Source of the DNA: Bacilli bacterium
GTDB taxonomy: Bacteria > Bacillota_I > Bacilli_A > RF39 > UBA660
Length of the DNA: 64,000 nucleotides
Direction of reading: 5' to 3'
NCBI GenBank assembly: GCA_016296185.1
Contig: JAEDJT010000002.1
Coordinates: 1 to 64,000, forward strand
The notes under the pieces were generated by a model that saw only the letters and a list, made by a program, of their open reading frames with translations, did not search any database and was not told the DNA's origin. The position numbers were made by a program, and so were the translations under genes. Positions 36,434 to 45,749 of this stretch are shown here, one piece after another. The stretch's first letter is position 1. Every line of letters starts with the position of its first letter.

Positions 36434-37729
36434 ATGACTAAAAGTGAACAAGATTCTATTAAACAATATCGAATTATTGCTATCGTAATAATTGTTGCTT
36501 TATTTGTTTTTGTTCTTTCAATTATAGGTTGGAAACATAGTAGTTATTTTACTAGTAATACTGTTAACATTGTTGTAACAGAAGGTGACTTAACTATTAA
36601 TTATATTGATGGTGATGAATTTTATTATAAAGGTAAAAAGAGTTCTACTTACAACATTTCTATTGCTAATTATGGTAGTAGTAAAGTTTTCTATTCTTTA
36701 GATTTAGATGATGTTAAAGCTAATAATAGTGTTGAAATTATCGTTAAAGATAATGAAGGTAATGAAGTGTATAAAGATGATGATGTTGATAGTGATATTA
36801 CTTTACTTAGTTTATTAAGTATTCAACCTAATGAAACTGCAAGATATTCTATTATTTTATCTTCTAAGAAGAATGTTGATTTTGAAGCTAAGTTTACTGT
36901 TATTAATGATTCTTTAACAACTCAATCGTTTAGTGATTTGATTTTATTAAATAATAATATAAGTATTCCTAAAACTAAAATAGGTAAAGAAGCATCTGAA
37001 ACTGATGAAGGTTTATTAAGTGCTAGTGATAATGATGGTGTAAGTTATTATTTCAGAGGTGTTAATGATAGTAATTATATTCAAATTAATGATTTAATGT
37101 TTAGAGTTGTTAGAATTAATGGTGATGGTTCTGTTAGATTGATTTTAGACGATACTATTGCTGCTAAAGCTGCATATAATACTAATTCTTTAGAAGAAGG
37201 ACATGAAGTTAAAGAATTAGCTTTATTTGAAAAAGCAAGTGTTCTAGAAACTTTAAATAGTTGGTATGAATCTGCATTAAGTGAATACGATAATGTTATT
37301 GTTCCAAGTAGTTTTTGTAGTGAAACTGAGTTTGTTAATTTAAATGGCGGTTTCTATAGATCAGGAGCTTATAATAGATTATATTTTAGTAACGAACCTT
37401 CTTTAAAATGTGAAGGAACAATATATAAAAATAAAGTAGGATTATTAAGTGCTGATGAAGCTACATTTGCCGGTGCATTCCAAGATTATGAAAATAAGAA
37501 ATATTATTTATATAATGAAAATATCTCTGATACTGTAATTTTAGGAAGTTCTGATTATGTAAATACAAATAATGAAATTGTTATGTTTGGATTTAATCCA
37601 GATGGAAGTTTAAATGATGATATTTTATTTAATAAAGTTGTTTCTATTAGACCTGTTATTAATTTAGGACCTAATGCTAAAGTTAAAGGTAAGGGAACAA
37701 TTGATAATCCTTTTATAATTGTTTCTTAG
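36434..37729 (+). CDS. Exported/membrane-anchored protein with RINGDGS-type surface domain
   Basis: A 431-residue protein. A membrane helix lies at about 15-35 (IIAIVIIVALFVFVLSIIGW), so it is anchored by its N-terminus with the rest outside. Residues about 50-175 form a beta-rich domain. From about 205 there is a second domain with YYFRGVNDSNYIQINDLMFR followed by VVRINGDGSVRLIL. This domain recurs in secreted proteins of gut Firmicutes as I remember, without known function. The C-terminus has SIRPVINLG. The start is ATG 36434 behind GGGTGAT; longer in-frame codons upstream cover the terminator and are not real. Confidence 0.78.
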   Translation: MTKSEQDSIKQYRIIAIVIIVALFVFVLSIIGWKHSSYFTSNTVNIVVTEGDLTINYIDGDEFYYKGKKSSTYNISIANYGSSKVFYSLDLDDVKANNSVEIIVKDNEGNEVYKDDDVDSDITLLSLLSIQPNETARYSIILSSKKNVDFEAKFTVINDSLTTQSFSDLILLNNNISIPKTKIGKEASETDEGLLSASDNDGVSYYFRGVNDSNYIQINDLMFRVVRINGDGSVRLILDDTIAAKAAYNTNSLEEGHEVKELALFEKASVLETLNSWYESALSEYDNVIVPSSFCSETEFVNLNGGFYRSGAYNRLYFSNEPSLKCEGTIYKNKVGLLSADEATFAGAFQDYENKKYYLYNENISDTVILGSSDYVNTNNEIVMFGFNPDGSLNDDILFNKVVSIRPVINLGPNAKVKGKGTIDNPFIIVS

Positions 37730-37825
37730 TTGTAAATAATAATGTAAATATTTGTATAATAAAGTTGTCAATTTATTTAATAATATATTTATTGTGATAA
37801 TATATTATTGAAAGGAAGAATTTAT

Positions 37826-38488
37826 ATGAAGAATGTAGTTTATTTAGTTGATAATATTGCATCAAGTGATTATGGTTATTATGTGATTATAATTGCATTA
37901 AGTTTAATTGCTATTTGTATGTTCTTTCTAATTTTTAGTCAATATAAATTGATTAAAATGCATAAACAAGATAAAAGTATTGATGATAAAATTGAAGAAA
38001 TGGAAGAAAGAAATATTGATTTAGAAGATACTGCTGAATTACCAGTATTAAAAGAAAATATTTTTTATGAAAAAGAAGATCCTGTTATTGAAGCTATGGC
38101 TTCTATTCCTGAAGATGATTATAATGAAGAGGAAGAAACTCCAATTTCTATTTCTGAGTTAGAAGATTTACAAAGTATTACTAGAGAAATTGAATTAAAT
38201 CCTATTGTAAAAAAATCTAGTTTAACTCAATATGAAGCTGAACAAGAAGAAAGAGCTATTATTAGTTATGATGAATTATTAGCTAAAAGTGATAATGTAA
38301 GTATTGTTTATAGTGATTCTAAAGCAGATGATGATATTCTAGTTAAGAAAGTTGATTTAGAACAAACTGGTAAAATAGAATTAGATCCTATAAAGAAACA
38401 ATTAAATAGTAAAGTGACTGTTATGAGTTACGATCATGAGGAAGCTTTCTTGAATGCTTTAAAGGATTTATCAAATTTGTTAAATTAA
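37826..38488 (+). CDS. Single-pass membrane protein with long acidic cytoplasmic tail
   Basis: A 220-residue protein. A helix at about 17-40 (YVIIIALSLIAICMFFLIF) is followed by a long tail rich in Glu and Asp, with segments EEMEERNIDLEDTAELP, SISELEDLQSITREIEL and a hydrophobic end AFLNALKDLSNLLN. The N-terminus is short and outside. The topology and acidic tail recall membrane-tethered scaffold or divisome adaptors, but no family is recognised. The start is ATG 37826 behind AAAGGAAG. Confidence 0.75.
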   Translation: MKNVVYLVDNIASSDYGYYVIIIALSLIAICMFFLIFSQYKLIKMHKQDKSIDDKIEEMEERNIDLEDTAELPVLKENIFYEKEDPVIEAMASIPEDDYNEEEETPISISELEDLQSITREIELNPIVKKSSLTQYEAEQEERAIISYDELLAKSDNVSIVYSDSKADDDILVKKVDLEQTGKIELDPIKKQLNSKVTVMSYDHEEAFLNALKDLSNLLN

Positions 38489-38508
38489 GACTTTGAGTCT
38501 TTTTTTAT
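38487..38508 (+). terminator. Terminator of the acidic-tail protein gene
   Basis: A 6-bp stem, 38487-38492 with 38496-38501, loop TTG, then T's; it starts inside the stop codon. Confidence 0.65.
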
Positions 38509-38520
38509 TAGGAGAATTTT

Positions 38521-39222
38521 ATGAAAAAGAAATATTTAATGGAATATAATATGATATTTGCTAATATCCTATCTACTATTCTTATGTTTGTATGTATAGG
38601 TATTGGTTTTTTAGTTTTTTATTTTAATTTAATTACTGTCGAGAGTTTTAAATTTAATTTTTTTATTTTTTTCATTTTTATAGTTATTATGTTTGGTTAT
38701 TTAGGAATTCATGAACTTGTTCATGGAATTACTTATAGATTAACTGGTGCTAAAAGTGAAAATATTAAATATGGTATTGCTTTAGAAAAAGGTATTTTAT
38801 TTTGTAAATGTGGTGGAGATGTATCTAGAAAATGTATTTTAACTAGTGTTATTATGCCTTTTATAGTATTAGGTTTATTTACTGGTATTATTTCGATTAT
38901 ATTTAATCTTCCTTTATTATTTATTTTAAGTTTATTGAATATTTCTGGATGCAGTGGAGACTTAATGATGTTTTGTTGGTTCTTAAATAGAGATAAAGAT
39001 ATTAAATTTAGAGAAATAGGTGATTCAACAACTTTTATTATTACTACTACTGAAGAATTAAATAAAAAGAAATTTGTTTGTTGTAAAGTTAAAGAAGTAA
39101 TTAATAAAGTTGAAGATAATAAGTTTTTAAAAAAGATTAATTGTAGTAAGGAAAGTTTTATTGTACTTATTATTATAGGTATTATTATAGTAATTGATGT
39201 TATTTTATATTTATTCGTATAA
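38521..39222 (+). CDS. DUF3267-type membrane zinc metalloprotease-like protein
   Basis: A 233-residue integral membrane protein with about five hydrophobic helices. An HExxH motif, IHELVHGITYRL (about residue 68), lies at the edge of a helix, as in DUF3267 and related intramembrane zincins. A second half includes NISGCSGDLMMFCWF, which could supply a third metal ligand (Asp). It may be an intramembrane protease; no substrate is indicated. It follows a terminator by 13 bases and has an AGGAG ribosome site, so readthrough or an unseen promoter must express it. Confidence 0.82.
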   Translation: MKKKYLMEYNMIFANILSTILMFVCIGIGFLVFYFNLITVESFKFNFFIFFIFIVIMFGYLGIHELVHGITYRLTGAKSENIKYGIALEKGILFCKCGGDVSRKCILTSVIMPFIVLGLFTGIISIIFNLPLLFILSLLNISGCSGDLMMFCWFLNRDKDIKFREIGDSTTFIITTTEELNKKKFVCCKVKEVINKVEDNKFLKKINCSKESFIVLIIIGIIIVIDVILYLFV

Positions 39223-39244
39223 TCTTTGGTGATTATACGTTTTT
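39216..39244 (+). terminator. Terminator of the DUF3267-type gene
   Basis: A 9-bp perfect stem, 39216-39224 with 39231-39239, loop TTTGGT, then T's. The stop codon is in the 5' arm. Confidence 0.85.
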
Positions 39245-39245
39245 A

Positions 39246-39254
39246 TGTTATAAT
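39246..39254 (+). promoter_or_regulatory. Extended -10 promoter of mtaB
   Basis: TG-T-TATAAT just past the terminator T-run. mtaB starts 21 bases downstream. Confidence 0.6.
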
Positions 39255-39275
39255 TTTTTTTACGAGGTGAAGAAT

Positions 39276-40559
39276 ATGAAATTTAATATTATTACTTTTG
39301 GTTGTAAGGTTAATAGTTATGAATCTGAATATATTAAAGAACAATTATTAAATAATGGATATGTATATTCTGATAATGTTAAAGACTCAGATATTATTAT
39401 TGTAAATACATGTAGTGTAACTAATGTCGCTGATACTAAATGTTTTAAAACTATAAGAGGTATTAAAAGAGATAATAGTAATGCAATATTAATGGTATGT
39501 GGCTGTTCTTCACAAAATAATCAAGATGAATATAAAGATATGGATATTGATATTTTACTTGGTACTAATGATAAAAAGAATGCATTATCATTAATTGAAG
39601 ATTATAGAAGAAATAAAATTAAATTTGTTAAATTTGCTGATTCTAAACGTAGAGATTTTGAAGATATGAAAGTTGATAATTTTAATGATTTAACTAGAGC
39701 ATATGTAAAAATACAAGATGGATGTAATAATTATTGTACTTATTGCGTTATTCCTTATGTTAGAGGAAGTATTAGAAGTAAAGATTTTGATGAAACTGTT
39801 AATGAAATACGTGAATTAGTTGATCACGGACATAAAGAAATTGTATTTACTGGTATTGATACTGGAGCTTATGGTAAAGAAACTAATGGTAAGTATGATT
39901 TAGTTAAGTTAATTAGAGAAATTAGTAAGTTTGATAATCTTCATAGAATAAGAGTTAGTAGTATAGAAATTACTACTTTAACTGATGAATTTATTGATGA
40001 ACTTAAAAATAATAAAAAAGTTTGTGGTCACTTACATATTTCATTACAAAGTGGTAGTGAACGTATTTTAGAGTTAATGAATCGTAAATATAATAAACAA
40101 GAGTATTTAGATAAAGTTAAATCATTAAGAGATGCAAGACCAGATATAAATCTAACTACAGATGTAATTGTTGGCTTTCCTACTGAAACTGAAGAAGAAT
40201 TTAATGAATGTGTTGAATTTTGTCGAGAAGTTAAATTTAGTAAGATTCATGTATTTCCATATTCAATTAGAAAAGGTACTAAAGCAGCTGAAATGGATGG
40301 TCAAATTGATGGTGCTATTAAGAAAGAAAGAGCTAGAAAATTAATTGAAATAGATAATGATTTACAACTAGAATTTAATAAACAATTTATAGGTAAAACA
40401 GTTAATGTTTTGGTAGAAGAAACAAAAGCAGGTAAATCTATTGGTCATACTGAAAATTTCTTAAAGGTTTATATTAATGATGTTGTTGAAAGCAATACTT
40501 TCGTTGATGTTGAAATTATTAGTGCAGATATTGAATCTGTAACTGGAAATGTAAAATAG
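39276..40559 (+). CDS. mtaB: tRNA t6A37 methylthiotransferase MtaB
   Basis: A 427-residue radical SAM enzyme that turns t6A at position 37 of ANN-decoding tRNAs into ms2t6A. The N-terminal cluster-binding domain has TFGCKVN, NTCSVTN and VCGCSS. The radical SAM motif is CNNYCTYC (about residue 145). A TRAM domain ends the protein. The opening FNIITFGCKVNSYES and lack of MiaB-specific residues fit MtaB. The start is ATG 39276 behind CGAGGTGA. In Bacillus mtaB (yqeV) lies downstream of dnaJ, and that order is preserved here. Confidence 0.94.
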   Translation: MKFNIITFGCKVNSYESEYIKEQLLNNGYVYSDNVKDSDIIIVNTCSVTNVADTKCFKTIRGIKRDNSNAILMVCGCSSQNNQDEYKDMDIDILLGTNDKKNALSLIEDYRRNKIKFVKFADSKRRDFEDMKVDNFNDLTRAYVKIQDGCNNYCTYCVIPYVRGSIRSKDFDETVNEIRELVDHGHKEIVFTGIDTGAYGKETNGKYDLVKLIREISKFDNLHRIRVSSIEITTLTDEFIDELKNNKKVCGHLHISLQSGSERILELMNRKYNKQEYLDKVKSLRDARPDINLTTDVIVGFPTETEEEFNECVEFCREVKFSKIHVFPYSIRKGTKAAEMDGQIDGAIKKERARKLIEIDNDLQLEFNKQFIGKTVNVLVEETKAGKSIGHTENFLKVYINDVVESNTFVDVEIISADIESVTGNVK

Positions 40560-40567
40560 TATAAAGA

Positions 40568-40598
40568 AAGTGTCTATTTGATAGACACTTCTTTTTTT
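40568..40598 (+). terminator. Terminator of mtaB
   Basis: A 10-bp perfect stem, 40568-40577 with 40581-40590, loop TTG, then T's. Confidence 0.88.
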
Positions 40599-40632
40599 AT
40601 GAATTATAATTTTATTATAGGATAGTGATAAT

Positions 40633-41355
40633 ATGAGTGAAAGAATTGATTTATATGGCGGTGGAATTTATAACGGCGCTTTAATTAATAGTTTAAGTGA
40701 AGAAGCTAAGAAAAAAATTAGAAATGGCGAACATGTTCAAATTGAAAATCATAAAGAAGTAAGTGAACAAGAACTTAGAGAACGTGAAGTTAAAAGACAA
40801 GAATATTCTAAAAATAAAAGAAAAAAACAAATGGAAAAAAAATTAAAAACTGCATTTGTTTCTGGAGTTATTGCTTCTTGTATAGTTATTACTGCAGGTG
40901 CTATATCTGTTAATGGTATTAAGAATAAAATAGAAGCTAATTCTTATAATTATGAATATACTAAAGAAGGTAACCAAGCAATTAATGCAAGTAGTTATAT
41001 TTTACCTTTACAACCTGGTGATCATGAATATCATCATGCTTACCATTTTGATGTTATTGTAGATGCTGTTAGTAAAGGTGATTTTGATGCTGAATTATTT
41101 GGTGCTTATAATGGAATGATTCATGATACTGATAGAGCTACTGCTTTAAAAAATATGGATACTTTAGTATGGCAATGTAGTTTAAGAGATTTATGTGAAT
41201 GTACTAGTTTCACTCAATACTGTGAAGAACGTGGCTATGTTGATGAGAATGGTAAGATTGATACAAAAGCTTATGAATTAGCTGTAAAAGAATATATAAG
41301 AAATTTAGAAACACTTGAAAATTCTCAAGAAGAAGTAAATTCATTTAGACATTAG
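40633..41355 (+). CDS. Unrecognised single-pass membrane protein, 240 residues
   Basis: The cytoplasmic N-terminus (about 1-70) is charged, with LYGGGIYNGALINSL near the start and a long Lys/Arg/Glu helix. One membrane helix lies at about 75-95 (FVSGVIASCIVITAGAISV). The outside domain has a histidine cluster GDHEYHHAYHFD (about 130-143) and two or three cysteines (WQCSLRDLCECTSF, QYCEERGY), which might bind metal or form disulfides. No family is recognised. It is followed after nine bases by a DUF1292 gene. Confidence 0.75.
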   Translation: MSERIDLYGGGIYNGALINSLSEEAKKKIRNGEHVQIENHKEVSEQELREREVKRQEYSKNKRKKQMEKKLKTAFVSGVIASCIVITAGAISVNGIKNKIEANSYNYEYTKEGNQAINASSYILPLQPGDHEYHHAYHFDVIVDAVSKGDFDAELFGAYNGMIHDTDRATALKNMDTLVWQCSLRDLCECTSFTQYCEERGYVDENGKIDTKAYELAVKEYIRNLETLENSQEEVNSFRH

Positions 41356-41364
41356 GAGGCTAAT

Positions 41365-41589
41365 ATGGAAGAAATGGAATATATTGTTATAGACGGTAAG
41401 GAATATAACATAATAAAAGAATTAGAAACAGAAGGTCGTAAATATGTATTATTAGCTAATAATGATGATGTTAATGATGTATTTGTTAGAAGAGTAACTC
41501 ATGATGAAGATACTGATTATATTGTAGGCTTAGATAGTCCTGAAGAGTTTGAAAAAGTGATGGTTCTGTTTATGAAAGAGTTAAGATAA
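41365..41589 (+). CDS. DUF1292 family small protein
   Basis: A 74-residue acidic protein matching DUF1292: YIVIDGKEYNIIKELE, then YVLLANNDDVNDVFVRRV, and a final helix EEFEKVMVLFMKEL. It is probably cytoplasmic. The family is common in Firmicutes, often near RNA-metabolism genes, without a defined role. A strong ATTAGGAGG ribosome site precedes the ATG. It ends in a terminator. Confidence 0.85.
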   Translation: MEEMEYIVIDGKEYNIIKELETEGRKYVLLANNDDVNDVFVRRVTHDEDTDYIVGLDSPEEFEKVMVLFMKELR

Positions 41590-41615
41590 AAGCGAAAATT
41601 TATTCGCTTTTTTAT
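41588..41615 (+). terminator. Terminator of the DUF1292 gene
   Basis: A 9-bp perfect stem, 41588-41596 with 41603-41611, loop AATTTA, then T's. It begins in the stop codon. Confidence 0.85.
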
Positions 41616-41651
41616 TTTGTGTATGATAAACTATATTATGGTGATGCTTAT

Positions 41652-43868
41652 ATGGAATATATAAGAGGTAAATTCAAAAATATGATATTTGAATCTGATA
41701 ATGGATATAAAGTAGGATTATTTAGAATTAAAGAAACTAACCAAGAAGAAATGAATGATATGGTTAATAAAACAATAACTTTTACTGGTTATTTTGCTGA
41801 TATTAATCAAGATGATTACTATAAATTAAGTGGCAAATATGTAGATAATAATAAATATGGTATGCAATACCAAGTTACAAATTATGAAAGAGAAGAACCT
41901 GAAGGTAGAGATGCTGTAATTGAGTTTTTATCTAGTTCTTTAGTAAAAGGTTGTGGTGAAAAAACTGCTATTGCTATTGTTGATGCATTAGGAGAAAATG
42001 CTCTTAATTTAATTAAAGACGATTATAATAATTTACTTAAAGTACCTGGTATAAGTGAAGTTAAGGCTTTGAGAATATATAAATCTATTGTTAAGTATAA
42101 TAGTACTGATGAAATTATTGTTGAACTTAAAAAAATGGGTTTTACTATTAATGAATCTCTATCAATAATTAATAAATATGGTGATTCTAGTTTAACTATA
42201 GTTAATAAGAATTTATATTGTTTAATTGATATTATTGATTTTAATAAGTTAGATAAAGTTTTTTTAGATTTAAAAAAAGCAGATAGTGAAGAACGTGTAT
42301 ATGCTTGTATTATTGAATCTTTAAAACGTTTAGGTTTTAAAAATGGTGATACTTATTCAACATATGATGAATTGTTTAGTAATATTAGAAATGAATTTAA
42401 GATATTTATTACAGAGGATGAATTAGACGAGTATTTGGAACAATTAAAGAAAGATAAGATAATTGTAGTCAAACATAAGAAATACTTCTTAAAAGAGCTG
42501 TATGATGCTGAAGAATGTATAGCAGATAATCTTGCTTTAATTGAATCTCATAGTAGATGTAGAGTTGATCATTTTGATGATTTAATAGCAGCTGTTGAAC
42601 TTGAATATGATGTTAAATATAATGTTGATCAAAAGAAAGCTATTAAAAATGCTTTAACTAATAGAGTAAGTATTATTACTGGAGGTCCTGGAACAGGTAA
42701 AACTACTATTATTAATTCTATTGTTAAGCTATATGAAAGAATTCATAATTTAAATTATAAAGATATTATTAATGATATTGCATTATTAGCTCCAACTGGT
42801 AGAGCTGCAAAAAAGATTAGTGATTCTACTGGATTACCAGCTATGACTATTCATAGATATTTAAAATGGAATAAAGATAAAAATGAATTTCAAATTAATG
42901 AGTATAATAAAAACTATCATAAGTTAGTTATTATTGATGAAACTAGTATGATTGATACTAATTTATTTGATTGTTTATTAAGGGGTATTGGTCATAATAT
43001 TCAATTAGTTTTAGTAGGTGATGCTAATCAATTACCTAGTGTTGGACCTGGTTTAATTTTAAATGATTTGATTGATAGTGATTGTTTTACTCATATTAAA
43101 TTAGAACAAATTTATAGACAAAGTAACAATAGTTATATACCTATATTAGCTAAAGAAATTAAATATAGAGAACTTAGTTCTGAATACAAAGAACAAAGAG
43201 ATGATTATAATTTCTTACATGCTACTGGATTACAAATTAAAGAATATGTAAGAAAAATATGTGAAATGTCTAGAGACAAAGGTTTAACAGAAGACGAAAT
43301 TCAAGTCTTAGCTCCTATGTATAAAGGTGAAAATGGTATTGATAATTTAAATCAATTATTACAAAGCATTTTTAATCCTAAAGATAATAATAAAAAAGAA
43401 GTTAAAGTAGGAGATGTTATTTTTAGAGAACATGATAAAGTTTTACAATTAGTTAATGATCCTGATAATAATATTTTTAATGGTGATATTGGTTATATTA
43501 CAAATATTGCTACGGTTACAACTCCTAAAAAGAAAGAAATTTTTACTATTGATTTTGATGGTAATAAAGTTTTATATGGAAGAGAAGATTTAGTTAATAT
43601 TAAACACGCTTATGCGATTACAATTCATAAAAGTCAAGGTTCTGAATTTGCTCATGTTATTATGCCTATTTCTAAGTCATATTATAGAATGCTTTATAAT
43701 AAACTTATATATACAGGTGTTTCAAGAGCTAAAAAGAGTTTGATAATGATTGGAGAAGAAGAAAGTTTTTTAATGGCTATTAATAATGATTATTCTAATA
43801 ATAGAAAAACTAATTTAAAAGAACAAATTATGAATAGTTTTAAAGATTTAGAACAAACTACCAAGTAG
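41652..43868 (+). CDS. recD2: ATP-dependent RecD2-type DNA helicase
   Basis: A 738-residue SF1B 5'-3' helicase without RecBC partners in view. The N-terminal OB-like and helix-hairpin-helix region (to about 330) is followed by Walker A GGPGTGKTT (about 343-351), APTGRAAK, Walker B region IIDETSMID, GDANQLPSVGPG, the YRQ motif and the C-terminal AITIHKSQGSEF and YTGVSRAKK motifs. RecD2 acts in DNA repair and replication-fork maintenance. The start is ATG 41652 behind GGTGATG; earlier in-frame codons begin within the preceding terminator area. In Bacillus recD2 lies upstream of yrrI and alaS, as here. Confidence 0.95.
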   Translation: MEYIRGKFKNMIFESDNGYKVGLFRIKETNQEEMNDMVNKTITFTGYFADINQDDYYKLSGKYVDNNKYGMQYQVTNYEREEPEGRDAVIEFLSSSLVKGCGEKTAIAIVDALGENALNLIKDDYNNLLKVPGISEVKALRIYKSIVKYNSTDEIIVELKKMGFTINESLSIINKYGDSSLTIVNKNLYCLIDIIDFNKLDKVFLDLKKADSEERVYACIIESLKRLGFKNGDTYSTYDELFSNIRNEFKIFITEDELDEYLEQLKKDKIIVVKHKKYFLKELYDAEECIADNLALIESHSRCRVDHFDDLIAAVELEYDVKYNVDQKKAIKNALTNRVSIITGGPGTGKTTIINSIVKLYERIHNLNYKDIINDIALLAPTGRAAKKISDSTGLPAMTIHRYLKWNKDKNEFQINEYNKNYHKLVIIDETSMIDTNLFDCLLRGIGHNIQLVLVGDANQLPSVGPGLILNDLIDSDCFTHIKLEQIYRQSNNSYIPILAKEIKYRELSSEYKEQRDDYNFLHATGLQIKEYVRKICEMSRDKGLTEDEIQVLAPMYKGENGIDNLNQLLQSIFNPKDNNKKEVKVGDVIFREHDKVLQLVNDPDNNIFNGDIGYITNIATVTTPKKKEIFTIDFDGNKVLYGREDLVNIKHAYAITIHKSQGSEFAHVIMPISKSYYRMLYNKLIYTGVSRAKKSLIMIGEEESFLMAINNDYSNNRKTNLKEQIMNSFKDLEQTTK

Positions 43869-43879
43869 AGGTGATATTT

Positions 43880-44002
43880 TTGAATAAAAAGAATATGATT
43901 ATTCTTGGTACAAGTATTGTTACAAGTATGATGGCAGGCTATATTGTTGCCAAAGTAAAAGATGCTTTAGAAACTAAATGTATTATTGATGAATTGACCT
44001 AG
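43880..44002 (+). CDS. Small 40-residue membrane protein
   Basis: A short reading frame from TTG 43880 with a good AGAGGTGAT ribosome site five bases upstream, 11 bases after recD2. The product has a hydrophobic stretch (MIILGTSIVTSMMAGYIVA) after a Lys-rich start and a charged tail. Its TAG stop lies in the stem of the following terminator. It looks real by position and ribosome site, but it matches nothing I know. Confidence 0.6.
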   Translation: MNKKNMIILGTSIVTSMMAGYIVAKVKDALETKCIIDELT

Positions 44003-44018
44003 TATATAGGTCTTTTTT
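43996..44018 (+). terminator. Terminator of recD2 and the small membrane gene
   Basis: A 6-bp GC-containing stem, 43996-44001 with 44007-44012, loop GTATA, then T's; the TAG stop overlaps the stem. Confidence 0.75.
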
Positions 44019-44031
44019 CTTAGGAGATTAT

Positions 44032-45027
44032 ATGAAATTAGATAATATTAAGAAGTATATGTATTTACTTATTTGTATATCATTGTTGGTTTTTATTGTT
44101 AAGTATTCTAATTTTGTTAGTATTATATCTTGTTTTATTAAAGTATTAATTCCTATTGTTATAGGTTTCTTATATGCGTGGTTTGTTAATCCATTGGTTT
44201 GTAAGTTTAAGTTTAGTAGAAGAATAAGTTCACTTATTGTATTTTTAATTGTCATATCTATTATTGCTATATTTATGATATTTATTGTTCCAACTTTATA
44301 TAAAGAAATTAAAAGTTTAGTTATTATGTTACCTAAATTTTTAGATTATATAAATGATTTATTAGATAAGTTTAATCTTAGTGAATATATAAGTTTAGAT
44401 AGTTTTAATATAGATAATATACCTTTAATTATTTTAAAAAATATTAAAGGAATTATAATTTCTATTAGTAGTATTGTTATTGGTTTAATGATAGGATTAT
44501 ATATGTCTTTAGAATATGACAATATTTATAATTTTATTATGAATCGTGTTCGTGATAAAAGTTTAGTTAATGAATTATCTGATAAAGTTAGATGTTGTAT
44601 TAAAGGTACTTTATTTGTTGCATTTATTGTATTTATATTAGATACTGTTTATTTTTATATTATTAAACTAGATGGTGCTTTATTATTAGGTTCACTGTGT
44701 GGTTTAACAGATTTAATTCCTTATATAGGACCTTATATTGGTGGAACAGTTGCTGTTTTAGTTTCTTTAGGTGAAGGAGGCAAATTGTGGTTATTAACGC
44801 TTATTGGTTGTGTTGGTGTTCAAATATTAGAAAATAATATTTTACAACCTTGTATTATAAGTAAAACAACTAAATTAAGTCCTTTATTAGTCATTATTGG
44901 TATGACTGTTTTTGGAAAGTTATTTGGTGTTATAGGTATGATAATTGCAACTCCTTTAGTTTGTATGTTAAGTATTATATTTAAGTATTATTTTTATTCT
45001 AAGTACTTTACAAATAGTAAAATATAA
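44032..45027 (+). CDS. AI-2E family permease (YrrI-like)
   Basis: A 331-residue membrane protein with about seven to eight hydrophobic helices and the AI-2E signatures: VLIPIVIGFLYAWFVNP near residue 45, LIPYIGPYIGGTVAVLVSL about 235-255, and NNILQPCIISKTTKLSPL about 275. Members export autoinducers, exchange Na+/H+ or have unknown cargo; the substrate cannot be read from the sequence. It begins 14 bases after a terminator with an AGGAG ribosome site. In Bacillus the homologue yrrI also lies just upstream of alaS. Confidence 0.92.
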   Translation: MKLDNIKKYMYLLICISLLVFIVKYSNFVSIISCFIKVLIPIVIGFLYAWFVNPLVCKFKFSRRISSLIVFLIVISIIAIFMIFIVPTLYKEIKSLVIMLPKFLDYINDLLDKFNLSEYISLDSFNIDNIPLIILKNIKGIIISISSIVIGLMIGLYMSLEYDNIYNFIMNRVRDKSLVNELSDKVRCCIKGTLFVAFIVFILDTVYFYIIKLDGALLLGSLCGLTDLIPYIGPYIGGTVAVLVSLGEGGKLWLLTLIGCVGVQILENNILQPCIISKTTKLSPLLVIIGMTVFGKLFGVIGMIIATPLVCMLSIIFKYYFYSKYFTNSKI

Positions 45028-45049
45028 TCTATAATCTATTTTGTAATTA

Positions 45050-45235
45050 ATTGTTGATGAAGACGGAAACTTATTTAAGTTTATAGAGAGTTCATGGTTG
45101 GTGTAAATGAATAATGGAGATAAGTTAAGAGCTACCTTCGGAGATTAATCGGTTAATAGCCGTTATCTATAATTAAGTAAAATAAAGGATGGTACCGCAT
45201 TATTTGCTCCTTGGCAAGTAATGTGTTTTTTTATT
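45050..45235 (+). promoter_or_regulatory. T-box leader with alanine specifier (GCU)
   Basis: The stem I landmarks are AGAGAG at 45085-45090 and a GGTTGGTG apical loop between TTCAT and ATGAA. The specifier is GCT at 45131-45133, followed by the conserved purine A. The T-box sequence AGGATGGTACCGCA is at 45186-45199. A competing terminator pairs 45199-45208 with 45215-45224 and ends in T's. Uncharged tRNA-Ala should favour readthrough into the kinase-like gene and alaS. A TATAAT at about 45022 is the probable promoter. Confidence 0.93.
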
Positions 45236-45247
45236 TAAGGAGGATTT

Positions 45248-45748
45248 ATGAAAATTATTTTAATTTCTGGAAAAGCTGGAAGTGGTAAAAGTAGTTTAGC
45301 TAATATTCTTAAAGAAAAATTAGATAAATGTGTTGTTACTAATTATAGTAAATATATTAAATTGTTTGCTATGGAAATGCTTAACTGGGATGGCAGTGAT
45401 GAAAATAAACCTAGATCTTTTTTACAAGAGATGGGTGATACTTTAAGAAGTATTAATAAAAATTTTTTAACTGATAGAATGCTTCAAGATATTAATGTAT
45501 ATAGTAAATATTATGATTATGTTATTATTTCTGATGTAAGACTTGTTAATGAATTAGAATATTTTAATGATAAGTTTGATACATATTCTATTAGAATTAA
45601 TAATAATGATAATAGAAAGAAACTTGATAATAATCAAAGTCATCATATTACTGAAGTAGAATTAGATAATTACAATAAATTTGATTTGGTTATAGATGAT
45701 GAAGAAATTAATAATAATATTGATAAAATAGTGGAAGGATTGAAGTAA
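45248..45748 (+). CDS. P-loop nucleoside/deoxynucleoside monophosphate kinase-like protein
   Basis: A 166-residue protein that opens with a Walker A loop, SGKAGSGKSS (residues 8-17). A later VIISDVRLVNELEYF segment and the overall size resemble deoxynucleoside monophosphate kinases of the phage type, which phosphorylate dNMPs. The RINNNDNRKKL region may be the lid. The exact substrate is uncertain. It is the first gene behind the alanine T-box and is separated from alaS by one base, so it is controlled by tRNA-Ala charging. That link is unexpected for a nucleotide kinase. Confidence 0.8.
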   Translation: MKIILISGKAGSGKSSLANILKEKLDKCVVTNYSKYIKLFAMEMLNWDGSDENKPRSFLQEMGDTLRSINKNFLTDRMLQDINVYSKYYDYVIISDVRLVNELEYFNDKFDTYSIRINNNDNRKKLDNNQSHHITEVELDNYNKFDLVIDDEEINNNIDKIVEGLK

Positions 45749-45749
45749 A